A stretch of 64,000 nucleotides of DNA, from positions 62,001-126,000 of the forward strand of contig CAVWXT010000008.1 of the NCBI GenBank assembly GCA_963759115.1, written 5' to 3'. The position numbers and the translations under genes are program-made. The notes below the pieces were generated by a model. It saw only the letters and a list, made by a program, of their open reading frames with translations. It was not told where the DNA came from and did not search any database. Below are positions 10,591-18,641 of this stretch, one piece after another (within the stretch, counting starts at the first letter, position 1; each line of letters begins with the position of its first letter). Source of the stretch: CAVWXT01 sp963759115. Lineage in GTDB: Bacteria > Planctomycetota > Planctomycetia > Pirellulales > Thermoguttaceae.

Positions 10591-11010
10591 GGGCGAGACT
10601 CCTGGTTTGGGCCTGAATTGGTCACGTGGTCTTGGAACAGGCAGATTGCCAACCGCGGCTATCATAACACGTGCAGACAGGTTCGCGTAGCGTCGCTTTG
10701 GGAACGAGGACCAAGCTCCATAGTCTGGGCGACAGTTGTACTGCCGCCCCACCAAGGTGAAACATTGACACGCGCGGCAAGATCGCTTGGCATCGCTCAG
10801 TCTGCCCCGAAGGGGCCCGGTTCGCCCAGCCCACGGCGTCCTGTGGCGGGCCGCACTCACCCTGCGAAAACCCACTGCAATCCGGGGGGAGGCCCGGTTT
10901 TCCGCGGAATGGCCGGCGCTACCCTTCCTCCCGGGCGATCCGTTTCCGGTGGATTTCCACCCCAGCCCGTGCGTACAATATAAATGGGACCGATGCTGAA
11001 AGGCGATCCG
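10591..11010. other. Intergenic region between divergent genes
   Basis: About 420 bases between the GH28-like gene (minus) and the secretin-domain gene (plus). It contains the promoters of both. The only plus-strand gene signal is the AAAGG ribosome site before 11011. Confidence 0.4.
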
Positions 11011-11814
11011 ATGTTCAGCCGCCGACTACTGATCGTTCTGATCGTTCTGGCCTTCGTTTGCTGGCCGTTACTCGATGCCGCACGAGCACAGGACAAGACC
11101 AACCCGGCGCCGCCGCCGACACAACACGAGCAAGCCCGCCCCGTGAAGGTGCTGCAACTAAAGTACGCGGATGCGGATGTGGTGGGCAACGCCTTGTCTG
11201 GCCTCTTTGCATCCGATGACGTGCGGATCATCGCCGACAAGCGGACGAATTCGGTGATCGTCGTCGCCCCCGCCGCTATCGAGGAAATCGTAACGGGTGT
11301 CGTCGCCAAACTCGACGTTGCGTCGACCCGCGGTGAGCCCCGCGTCGCCAGCGGCGAAATCCGGCCATCCGGCGGCCATGCCATGAAAATGGAGGCCGTT
11401 CCCATTCGGGGCGCCAACGCCGACCTGATTACCAAGGCCCTCGACGGACTCCAGGCCGCCAGGCAACCTGGGACTGAGCACGCGTCAATCGTTGTCTTGA
11501 AAGCCTCGCCCGCGGCGCAGAAGGCGCTGGAGGCAGTCGCCCAGATACAAACTGCTCCGCCAGACCAGGGCCAAGACCGGCCGTTGAAGGCCGCGCCGGA
11601 GAACCTTGGTTCCAAGGCTGGTGCGGCAAGCAGTCGCAACGTCCGCATCAAGGTCCTTCACCTGTCCGGCGAGGAGGCCACGGCGGCGGAGAAGGCCCTG
11701 GCTCAGGCGTTATCGGCCCGCGGCGCAAAGCGGAACGTGGTGGTCGTGAATCCTCCGCGGCCCGCCGACGCAACAGCGCCAGCCGCCGGCGACGGCAGCA
11801 CGACGCCTCGCTGA
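11011..11814 (+). CDS. Exported protein with secretin N-domain (NolW/GspD N-like)
   Basis: About 267 residues. A signal peptide (MFSRRLLIVLIVLAFVCWPL, cleavage after ARA) leads to a region typical of secretin short domains: LKYADADVVGNALSGLF, then VRIIADKRTNSVIVVA and an Ile/Val-rich helix. A second, weaker repeat follows (VPIRGANADLITKALDGL). The protein ends without the membrane beta-barrel, so it is not itself a secretin. Many planctomycetes carry such free-standing proteins of unknown role. Start chosen at 11011 because AAAGG precedes it; 10993 is in frame but lacks a site. The Ala/Pro-rich tail looks unstructured. Confidence 0.7.
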   Translation: MFSRRLLIVLIVLAFVCWPLLDAARAQDKTNPAPPPTQHEQARPVKVLQLKYADADVVGNALSGLFASDDVRIIADKRTNSVIVVAPAAIEEIVTGVVAKLDVASTRGEPRVASGEIRPSGGHAMKMEAVPIRGANADLITKALDGLQAARQPGTEHASIVVLKASPAAQKALEAVAQIQTAPPDQGQDRPLKAAPENLGSKAGAASSRNVRIKVLHLSGEEATAAEKALAQALSARGAKRNVVVVNPPRPADATAPAAGDGSTTPR

Positions 11815-11965
11815 AGTCTCTTGCCCCCTGTGGCCTCGCCGATCGCATCCCTATCTTGCCCTCGCGGCAGCTTGTGGCCAGAATGGATTCCTTCGTCAGG
11901 CCCCCTCAGCTTTGCCGGGCCATCGGCGAAAGTCACCCCGCAACTATCTTGGAAGGAGAATGCCG

Positions 11966-12367
11966 ATGAGGAAGTGTCTCGCCGTCGTTGCCGTGGTTCT
12001 GGTCGTTGGGGCGATCGTCGGGGCCGCCCAACTCCCCGTTCAGGCCGACGCCCCGCCGATGTTGGCCCACAACGTCTATTTTAGCCTCAAGGATGCGTCC
12101 GAGGCGGGCAAGAAGGAGTTTGTCGCCGGCTGCAAGAAGTATCTCTCGGGGCATCCGGGCGTGGTGTTCTTCGCCGCCGGTTGGCGTGCCGAGGAGTGCA
12201 ATCGGCCCGTCAACGATCGCGACTTCGACGTGTCGCTGCACATCGTCTTCAAGGACAAAGCCGCCCACGACGCCTATCAGAAGGCCGAGCGACACCTGAC
12301 GTTCGCGAAGGAGTACAATAATCGCTGGAAGAGCCTCCGGGTGTTCGACTCGTATGCGGAGCAGTGA
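11966..12367 (+). CDS. Exported Dabb (stress-response alpha/beta barrel) protein
   Basis: About 133 residues. A signal peptide ending near VQA is followed by the Dabb pattern: HNVYFSLKDASEAGKKEF, an internal hydrophobic strand (VVFFAAGW), NDRDFDVSLHIVFKDKAAHDAYQKAERH, and a short end. Dabb domains form ferredoxin-like dimers; some bind small ligands, many have no known substrate. An exceptionally strong GGAAGGAG lies at 11951-11958, seven bases before ATG 11966. ATG 11960 is too close to it. The following repeat at 12380 may end transcription. Confidence 0.8.
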   Translation: MRKCLAVVAVVLVVGAIVGAAQLPVQADAPPMLAHNVYFSLKDASEAGKKEFVAGCKKYLSGHPGVVFFAAGWRAEECNRPVNDRDFDVSLHIVFKDKAAHDAYQKAERHLTFAKEYNNRWKSLRVFDSYAEQ

Positions 12368-12379
12368 TACGCACCACGG

Positions 12380-12457
12380 AAGGGGACTGTCCATTTTTCG
12401 GCAAGCAGACGTATTTTGCGGACAAACCGTTGGCCGAAAACATGGACCTGTCCCCCT
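12380..12457. repeat. Palindromic repeat, GGGGACTGTCC type
   Basis: Imperfect inverted repeat: GGGGACTGTCCATTTTTCGGC on the left pairs with GCCGAAAACATGGAC and CTGTCCCC on the right. The same unit is present four times in tandem at 24152-24522. It follows the Dabb stop codon by 12 bases. Confidence 0.75.
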
Positions 12458-12533
12458 CCCCCACCCGGAATTTCGACAACACTCCGCCCGCCTCGCGCAT
12501 CTGTATAGGTAGAGGACCGGAAAAATGACCGCG

Positions 12534-12611
12534 GAAAAAGGGGACAGGCCCGCTTTGCCGCACAGCGGCCCTTCGGGTGCTTCGCACAAAGCGGGCCTGT
12601 CCCCCTTTTTA
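12534..12611. repeat. Palindromic repeat, AAAAAGGGGACAGG type
   Basis: Near-perfect inverted repeat with arms of about 23 bases, A5 on the left and T5 on the right, so it could also work as a terminator in either direction. It belongs to the same broad family as 16938-17035 and 17707-17825, which lie inside a gene. It lies 24 bases before the sigma factor start. Confidence 0.75.
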
Positions 12612-12634
12612 CAGCCCAGCCGGATGGGACGGTC

Positions 12635-13159
12635 GTGTCGGAATCACCCCACGAGTTGCTCCAAACGGTATGGGAAGAGGTCGCCCCGCAACTGGCGCGG
12701 TTGGTGGGCGCGATGGGTATCGGCTTGGGCCGCCGGGAAGACGTGTTGCAGGACGTGTATCTTGCCGCTTGGCAGAAGGCCCCCGCGGAGGCCGGCCCGG
12801 TGGAATTGCGGCGCTGGCTGGTTCGGGTGGCCGTCAACCGGTGCAACCTGGAGCAACGCCAACGGAGCCGCTGGCGAACAATTTGGCAGGGGCTGGCCGA
12901 GAGGTGGTCTAGCTCGGGCTCCGACGACAGCGAAGCGGATGCCACGCAAGCTGAGGAGCGAGCGATGGTGCGTCGGGCCTTGACACGGCTCACGCCCCAG
13001 GACCGTTCGCTGCTGGTGTTGCGGTATTTCGCGGAGTTCGATTCGGCCGAGATCGGGAAGATTCTGGGGCAGTCTGACGCGACCATTCGCGGGCAGCTCC
13101 GCGAGGCGCGGAAGAAGTTGGCTTGGGAATTGAAACGGGCGGGCTATCGCCATGAATGA
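12635..13159 (+). CDS. ECF-type RNA polymerase sigma factor
   Basis: 174 residues from a GTG start. Region 2 is seen as GRREDVLQDVYLAAWQKA and WLVRVAVNRCNLEQRQR. Region 4 is seen as LTPQDRSLLVLRYFAEFDSAEIGKILG followed by the helix-turn-helix DATIRGQLREARKKL. ECF factors direct RNA polymerase to a small regulon and are held by a cognate anti-sigma factor. That partner is the next gene, which overlaps this one by ATGA at 13152-13159, so translation is coupled. The repeat at 12534 lies just upstream, leaving little room for a promoter. Confidence 0.85.
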   Translation: MSESPHELLQTVWEEVAPQLARLVGAMGIGLGRREDVLQDVYLAAWQKAPAEAGPVELRRWLVRVAVNRCNLEQRQRSRWRTIWQGLAERWSSSGSDDSEADATQAEERAMVRRALTRLTPQDRSLLVLRYFAEFDSAEIGKILGQSDATIRGQLREARKKLAWELKRAGYRHE

Positions 13160-13856
13160 CAAACCGTGTTCACGTATTGTCGATCTGCTGGTCGATTACG
13201 CCGACGGCGAAGTGAATGCCGCCGACCGCTGCCGCGTGGCGGAGCACCTTGCCGAGTGTGTCGGCTGCCGGGCCGAACTGAGGCTGTTGGAGCGATCGTT
13301 GGAATTGGCGCGGGCCGAGTGGCGGGAGGCCGCGGCACGTCCCCTCTCCCTTCAGGACCGCGCCGGCGAATCATGTCCCCTCTCCCTTTGGGAGAGGGTT
13401 AGGGTGAGGGCATTACGCGTCGAGCCGCCGCCCTCACCCCCGACCCCTCTCCCAAAGGGAGAGGGGAGAATTTCGGCAGGCCGCTTGCGCCCCCGGGGCC
13501 GGCGCGTGCTGGCCGCGTCCGTGGCAGCGAGCGCCGTTCTGGTGTTGTGGGCGTCCATCGCCTGGTTCCCGCCGCGGTCGAAGTCTGGCGGCCAGCCCGA
13601 AGTGGCCATTGCCCAGCCCGAGCCGAGCCCGCCGCCAGCTATGTCAAAGGAATTCTTGGGCCGCGAGGTGAGCCCGCCGCCGGCATTGAGTGAGGACGAG
13701 ATCGACGCGTTCATTTCCCGCCAGACCCGCACGGCCCGGCTGGAAGTGGCAGTCAAGCTTCTGGCATCCCAACCCGGGCTGGAAGACTATAAGGCCAAGG
13801 CGGAGCGATATCTGGCGGAGGTTTCCGCAAGTAGCAAGCACACGCCGAGCTTGTGA
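13152..13856 (+). CDS. Zinc-finger anti-sigma factor, membrane anchored
   Basis: 234 residues. The N-terminus shows the zf-HC2 / ZAS motif (AEHLAECVGCRAEL) that clamps ECF sigma factors. A single membrane segment (LAASVAASAVLVLWASIAW) follows near residue 120, then a periplasmic Pro-rich part and a helical end. Between them a palindromic repeat (13375-13470) is translated in frame as PLSLWERVRVRA and PPTPLPKGEG, lengthening the cytoplasmic linker by about 32 residues. The gene is translationally coupled to the sigma factor. The family role is well established; the signal it senses is unknown. Confidence 0.8.
   Translation: MNDKPCSRIVDLLVDYADGEVNAADRCRVAEHLAECVGCRAELRLLERSLELARAEWREAAARPLSLQDRAGESCPLSLWERVRVRALRVEPPPSPPTPLPKGEGRISAGRLRPRGRRVLAASVAASAVLVLWASIAWFPPRSKSGGQPEVAIAQPEPSPPPAMSKEFLGREVSPPPALSEDEIDAFISRQTRTARLEVAVKLLASQPGLEDYKAKAERYLAEVSASSKHTPSL
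13375..13470. repeat. Palindromic repeat (CCCTCTCCC...GGGAGAGGG) inside the anti-sigma gene
   Basis: Two hairpin halves, each itself a CCCTCTCCC/GGGAGAGGG stem followed or preceded by the GGGTGAGGG / CCCTCACCC strand. Together they form a larger inverted repeat. It is open in all the needed codons and keeps the frame. A half-size relative lies at 53051-53086 inside glnD. Confidence 0.8.
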
Positions 13857-13862
13857 TTTTTT

Positions 13863-13920
13863 GTAGGGTGCGTGAAACGCACCACAGCCCGTGGCGGACG
13901 GTGCGTTTCACGCACCCTAC
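13863..13920. repeat. Palindromic repeat, GTAGGGTGCGTGAAACGCACC type
   Basis: Perfect inverted arms of about 21 bases. It lies 6 bases after the anti-sigma stop codon. A half copy with one change starts at the stop codon of the next gene (15527). Confidence 0.75.
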
Positions 13921-14040
13921 GGATTGTGGTCACCGTGACATAAAATCGAAAAAAACACAAGCTCTCCGTGTGCTGTATGCATCTTTCCGCAGGTAACGCT
14001 TCAGCCGAACGAGGTGTAGCCGCAACCAGTATGACTCACT

Positions 14041-14109
14041 TTGAACAGGAGGAAACAGAGGAAACGGAGGATTGGCTGTCTCTGTTGCCTCTGTTATCTC
14101 CTGTTCAAA
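14041..14109. repeat. Inverted repeat upstream of the coiled-coil gene
   Basis: Arms TTGAACAGGAG / CTCCTGTTCAA enclose a second stem formed by AAACAGAGG and CCTCTGTT. It lies 58 bases before the ATG at 14168, so it may fold in the 5' leader of that message. Confidence 0.6.
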
Positions 14110-14167
14110 CCCGTCGCAGGAAAGTCTTCGTTGCTAAGCGTCGTGCGACTCACAAGGAGCCCAAAGC

Positions 14168-15529
14168 ATGATACGATTGATCTGCGCTCAGTTGTCGCTT
14201 TTGATTTTGGCGGTGGCCACGGCACGCGGCGCCGAACCGCCGGCCCGGCCGGAACAGCCAGCCGCGCCCGGTGCGGTGGCTAAACCGGTGGCCAATGACG
14301 CGACCCAACCGGTCATCCCGAAACGAGAAATCAAGTTCTCTGTTCCGTCAGATGTCCCCGTCGGTATGCCAATGACGCTGGCGGACCCCAAGCTATTGGA
14401 GCAGCGATACCAGGCCGAGTTCAACCTGATCCTTCCCCTCGGGTTCGAGCCCCTCAGCCAAATTCGCCGGAGGATTGGGGATATCGCAACGATGGGGGAG
14501 ATAGTTGGCGGTCGAGGGGGCCGCGGCACGGCAATCTCAGGTGGCCCAAGTGGACGCGGCATGGGCGGTCGCTCGCCGCGCGAATCGGCGAACGAACCGG
14601 CCGCCGATCCGATCATCGAGCTTGACAACTTATTGCGAGAACATTTTCAGCTCCCAGGGGCCGGACCGCGGCCGGGAGCCGGGCTGCGGCCGGGAGAACG
14701 ACCGCAGCCGCATCGTGGGGAGCAATTGGGGTTCTATCATTCCTTGTTCAGTAGCATTCGCGAGGAGCGACGGCCGCCCAAGGAACTGGTGGATGCCCTA
14801 GATCAAGGCGAACCGTATTTGCGGAATCAGGGGTGGACAGGATCGCAGAATCAGGTGAAAATGCCGTACAGGATTCTCGCTCCGACACCGGAACGGGCCA
14901 AGGAACTGGTCCAAGCGTTAGTGCAGCTTTACGACTACGGCATCTCCTATCCGATGCAAGAGGAGTTCTTGCGTCAACGGCAAGAAGCGGCCAAAGAGTT
15001 GGTGCAGGCCCAGGAAGAGGTCAAGAAAGTGCAGGCGGTCATCGCCGACTGCGACAAGCAGCTTGAAAGTCTCAAGACCTACGAAGACATCGGCAAGGAA
15101 GCCCTGGCGACCTACCGTGCCCAGCAGCGGATGCTCGACGTGGACCTCTCGGGGATCAAGGCGCGAATCGATGCCTGCAACAAGATCTTGGAACGCCGCA
15201 AAGAGCTTTCCGCCTCCCGCGTGGAGCAAGTCGAGACGGTTAAGATCGCCGCCGAAATCGAACTGGTGGGCCTGGAAGCCAAACAGTCGGCCATCGCCAC
15301 GATCGTTCGGAACGGAGAGCGACGCACTGCGCTGCTGGAGAAGAAGCATGAAAACAATTTACTGCTTGGGGGCAGACCGGGTATGCGCGGGCTGGAAGCG
15401 GGTATGCGCGGGCTGGAAGAAGAGATCGCTAAATGCACGGCCACGCGGAAGGCCTGGGAGGCGTGTCCGATCGAAAACGGCCTGGTGACCATCGTGCCCA
15501 TCAAGTGGGAGCCGGCGAAGGCAAAGTAG
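14168..15529 (+). CDS. Exported coiled-coil protein, unknown function
   Basis: 453 residues. A signal peptide (MIRLICAQLSLLILAVATAR, cleavage after GAE or nearby) precedes a Pro/Ala linker. A Gly/Arg-rich low-complexity part lies at about residues 115-140 (GGRGGRGTAISGG), and another at residues 165-185. Residues 255-425 form a long heptad-rich coiled coil (ELVQAQEEVKKVQAV and following), interrupted by a short duplicated GMRGLEAGMRGLEE. No family is recognised; AGGAG-like sequence precedes the ATG. The stop codon TAG is the first part of a GTAGGGTGCGTGAGACG repeat. Neighbours give no functional clue. Confidence 0.7.
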   Translation: MIRLICAQLSLLILAVATARGAEPPARPEQPAAPGAVAKPVANDATQPVIPKREIKFSVPSDVPVGMPMTLADPKLLEQRYQAEFNLILPLGFEPLSQIRRRIGDIATMGEIVGGRGGRGTAISGGPSGRGMGGRSPRESANEPAADPIIELDNLLREHFQLPGAGPRPGAGLRPGERPQPHRGEQLGFYHSLFSSIREERRPPKELVDALDQGEPYLRNQGWTGSQNQVKMPYRILAPTPERAKELVQALVQLYDYGISYPMQEEFLRQRQEAAKELVQAQEEVKKVQAVIADCDKQLESLKTYEDIGKEALATYRAQQRMLDVDLSGIKARIDACNKILERRKELSASRVEQVETVKIAAEIELVGLEAKQSAIATIVRNGERRTALLEKKHENNLLLGGRPGMRGLEAGMRGLEEEIAKCTATRKAWEACPIENGLVTIVPIKWEPAKAK

Positions 15530-15581
15530 GGTGCGTGAGACGCGTCTGGGCTTGAGAGTCAAACGCCTTTGGCGTACAGTC

Positions 15582-15676
15582 GTAGTCCCGACGGGACCAA
15601 ACCCGACAGCCCAGGGCGGCGTATATTCGTGGTCCCGAAGGGACCTAACTCGACAGCCCAGGGCAACGCCCTGGGT
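15582..15676 (+). repeat. REP-like units (left side of Y1 transposase remnant)
   Basis: Two forward units. Each has a GTCCC-CGAAG/ACGG-GGGAC mini-hairpin followed by CGACAGCCCAGGG, and the second one ends in the palindrome CCCAGGGCAACGCCCTGGG. Two inverted units lie on the other side of the transposase remnant at 15911-16053. Confidence 0.7.
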
Positions 15677-15744
15677 GCGGAGTCGCGATGCCACATCGGG
15701 CAAGGCCCAACGGGCCGCCACCCGATTCTCCCGGAGCAATCACC

Positions 15745-15858
15745 GTGCCCCAATCGTTCCAGGAAGAACACCACCGGAAACGAACCTATCAGGAAGAATT
15801 GCGATTGATGTTGGAACGCCACGGAATCGAATATGACGAGCGCTACGTTTGGGATTGA
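15745..15858 (+). pseudogene. IS200/REP-type Y1 transposase, internally deleted remnant
   Basis: 38 codons: a GTG-PQS start typical of this transposase group is joined directly to its C-terminal end (QEEHHRKRTYQEELRLML, then HGIEYDERYVWD). In intact relatives these parts are separated by about 110 residues holding the HUH motif and the catalytic tyrosine; all of that is missing here. The piece is bounded by inverted REP-like units, the arrangement known for REP-associated tyrosine transposases. I identified it from memory of the conserved C-terminus. Confidence 0.7.
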
Positions 15859-15910
15859 GAAGGGGGTAACGGTCCGTTGGACCTTGGAGGACGATGGACG
15901 GCACCCGTTC

Positions 15911-16053
15911 CCCAGGGCGTTGCCCTGGGCTGTCGAGTCAGGCCCCTTCGGGGCTTGATATTCTTCCGCCCACACTCGTAACGCCAATGCGGGCCACCGC
16001 TGGTTTGCCTCGGGCTGCGCCTGGGCTGTCGAGTCAGGCCCCTTCGGGGCTTG
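15911..16053 (-). repeat. REP-like units (right side, inverted)
   Basis: Two units in reverse orientation: CCCAGGGCGTTGCCCTGGG plus CTGTCGAGTCAGGCCCC with a CCCCTTCGGGG hairpin at 15911-15957, and a second, slightly decayed unit at about 16009-16053. They mirror 15582-15676. The second ends about 37 bases before the cytochrome stop. Confidence 0.7.
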
Positions 16054-16089
16054 CTATTGCTCCACCCAAACTCGCAACGCTCACGCGGG

Positions 16090-18535
16090 CTATCGCTTGC
16101 TCCCCTCGCCCCGGGTCTTGCCGCTCTCTTGCTGCTTTAGCCGAATCGCTTCGCGCTGTTGGAAGAGGGCCAGCGCCTGGGCATACTTCGGTTCGTTGGG
16201 CTGTAGCCGATGGGCCTTGTCGCAAAGCGCCACGGCTTCGGCCAGGTTCTTCTCGGCCACCAGCACGCCCAAATTGTAGGCCGCCGCGGCCATTTGCGGA
16301 TCGGCCTTCCAGGCCTTCCGCAGCGCCTTTTCGGCTTCCGCGGGGCGATTCTCTTCACCCAGCAACAGCCCGAGGTTGAAGTTGGCCGCCGCATTGTCGG
16401 GGTCGACGGCCAGGGCCTGGCGGAGGCACCTTTCCGCGTCGTCGTTGCGGCCCAGGTTGCTGTAGACCACCGACGCGCTCACCAGGGCCCCGATGCTGCG
16501 CGGTTCGAGCTTGATGGCCGTCTCAAAGCAGCCGGCGGCGGCGGGGAAGTCGCGTCGCTCCATGTAGAAGTTGCCCAGGTTTGCGTGCGAGGCCCAGTCG
16601 TCCGGTCTTGCGCCGGCGGACGCCTTGAATTCCGCCACCGCCTTTTCGAGGTTTTTCCGGTCGGTCTCGCTGGCGAGCATCTCGGGCGCCACGGCGGCCA
16701 GCGCCAGCGCGCTGCGGATGCGCACCACTCGCGACTCGTCGGCCGTGGTCAACAGCAGAACCTTGAGCACCTCCGGCGTCAGACGGTCGCCCAGCGCCGA
16801 AACGGCGCTCGAGCGCACCAACGGCGAGGGATCTTTGACGGCCTCCCGGATCGCGGGCCACTTGCTCTCGGCATTGCAGCCGCGCAACAACCGCAGCAGC
16901 GAGGCCTTGTAGACGGCATCGCCCGGCTTTGGACTAACAGCCTGTTGAAAAAGGGGGACAGGCACCTCACCACCACCGTTTTTTGCGGCATTCACATCGG
17001 CCGGTTCGGAGCCAGTCCCCTTTTTCAACAGGCTGCCCAGTGCCGCCAGCATCTCGGGGAGCCGTTTCCACTGGTGTTTGCGGGCGGCGTCGATCAGTTC
17101 GGCCTGCTGCAAGACTTCCGCTTGATAGTCGTCCTTGTGCCATTGGCGCACGCACTGATCGGCCCAGGCGGCGTCGTGGTCGGCGTGGCACGGCCCGCAG
17201 GCGTTGGGCGATTGGAACGCGATGGTCGTGGCCGGCGTGGGCGGACGCATCGAGTGGTCGCTGCGCCCCATCGCCGCGAAGCGCGTCATGGGCATGTGGC
17301 ATGCGATGCACTGGTCGCCCGTGCTGCCGGCCGGATGATGGCTGTGCTCCGCCGAGTGTTGGACCCTTTCCTCGTGGCAAGGTAGGCACGCCTGGTTGGA
17401 TTTCTCGCCGACGAACCGCATCCGCCCGCTCGGCGTGTGACAATGGTTGCAGTTCAGCTTGCCTGACTGGCGCAAGGACTCATCAGCCACGATGTAAAGG
17501 TGTAGTTCTCGCCCAGATCGCGCCCGTCCGGGTAGTAGTCGGCGTGCTCCAACGTCACCAGGTCGAAGTGATCGAAGAACTTGTCGCCGGGCCGAAAACT
17601 GACGCTCAGCGGCATCAACTTGGCGTGGCAGACGGCGCACGTGTCGTTGATTTGCTCGGCCGTGAGGTCTTTGCGCGGAGAATCTTGATGTCCTTGGGGG
17701 ATTCCGGGAAAAAGGGGACAGTCCCCAATTGTGCGACGACCAACGCTGCGTGTCGGTGCCCGCCTTCGGGCCGTTCCGGCGGGCACCGACCGAAGGTTGG
17801 TCGGGGACCGTCCCCTTTTTCCCGCGGGCCTTCGATCTGGGCTTCCATCGCGCGATTGTGCTCGCCGGCCGGGCCGTGGCACGACTCGCAACTGATCCCC
17901 GGCTCGGCCCAAGAGGTGTGGTAGGTGTCGCTGGCCAGGTCGTAGTTGGTCGAGAGCTCGCTGACGTGGCAATTGAAGCACGTAGTATTGAACGTGTAGA
18001 GGCGGTCGGTCCAGTCCAGCGCCTCATCCCGGCGATCGGAAAAATGGCGCACGCCGCTGGCGGCCACGTCGTACCACGATCGCTTGTGGACATCATAGGC
18101 CACGGGCAGCACTTGCAGACGCCCGCGATCCAACGGAGTGAGGAAGTAGTAGACGTTCTTCCCGCCCATCACGTGGGCAATCGGGTATTTCTTTTCTCCG
18201 TTCGGGCCGGTCTCGCGAACCAGCCCTTGCCCCGGGCCGATTTCCGCGCGGTACTTGCGGTTGCCGATGGCGATGTCGTCGGCTTGAGCCGTCAGATGTT
18301 CCTGGGCCAATTCCGGCGTGTAGGGCTGCATCGCCAGCCCGTGGTACGAAGTCGACCAAAGCCGGTAGAACTCCTGGTGACAATCGCGGCAGGTTTTCGA
18401 GCCCACGTAGCCGGGTTCTCTTGCTTCACCAGCCGTGCTCGCCGGCGGTTCGGCAACCTGGCTTGTCGCACCAGGCCGGCAGCCTGCGGCGAGGCAATAC
18501 ATGAGCAGAGCGAGTCGGGTGGGAAAAATGTGCAT
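16090..18535 (-). CDS. Octahaem cytochrome c lipoprotein with HEAT and TPR repeats
   Basis: About 815 residues if three frames are joined (switches near 17670 and 17490). The N-terminus has a lipobox (YCLAAGC). Eight CxxCH haem sites can be read in order: CRDCH, CFNCH, CESCH, CAVCH, CNHCH, CLPCH, CIACH, CGPCH. The second half has HEAT-type repeats (SPLVRSSAVSALGDRL) and then at least four TPRs (SHANLGNFYMERRDFPAAAG and following). Such fusions are found in periplasmic electron-transfer proteins of planctomycetes and verrucomicrobia; the redox partner is unknown. Two palindromic repeats are translated in frame within it. It is divergent from the sulfatase with 106 bases between the starts. Without a resequenced template I cannot say whether it is functional. 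Confidence 0.8.
16938..17035. repeat. Palindromic repeat inside the cytochrome gene (1)
   Basis: Inverted arms CAGCCTGTTGAAAAAGGGGGA and TCCCC-TTTTTCAACAGGCTG enclose about 55 unpaired bases. In the coding frame it adds about 33 residues (SLLKKGTGSEPADVN ... VPLFQQAV) between MLAALG and the helix KPGDAVYKASLL, which appear to be contiguous parts of one HEAT-like region. Confidence 0.75.
17707..17825. repeat. Palindromic repeat inside the cytochrome gene (2)
   Basis: Arms GGGAAAAAGGGGACAGTCCCC and GGGGACCGTCCCCTTTTT with an inner hairpin (CGGTGCCCGCC / GGCGGGCACCG). It adds about 40 residues between IEGPRE and ESPKDIKILRAKT, a segment between haem sites 3 and 4. Confidence 0.75.
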
Positions 18536-18641
18536 GGTTGCTTGAATTGCACGTCGGGCTCGGTAAGATAAGTGCGTCTGTCCCCCAAGCATACCCCGGC
18601 ATCGCGAAAATGACAAACGCTGCCCAGCGGAGGAGGGTGTA

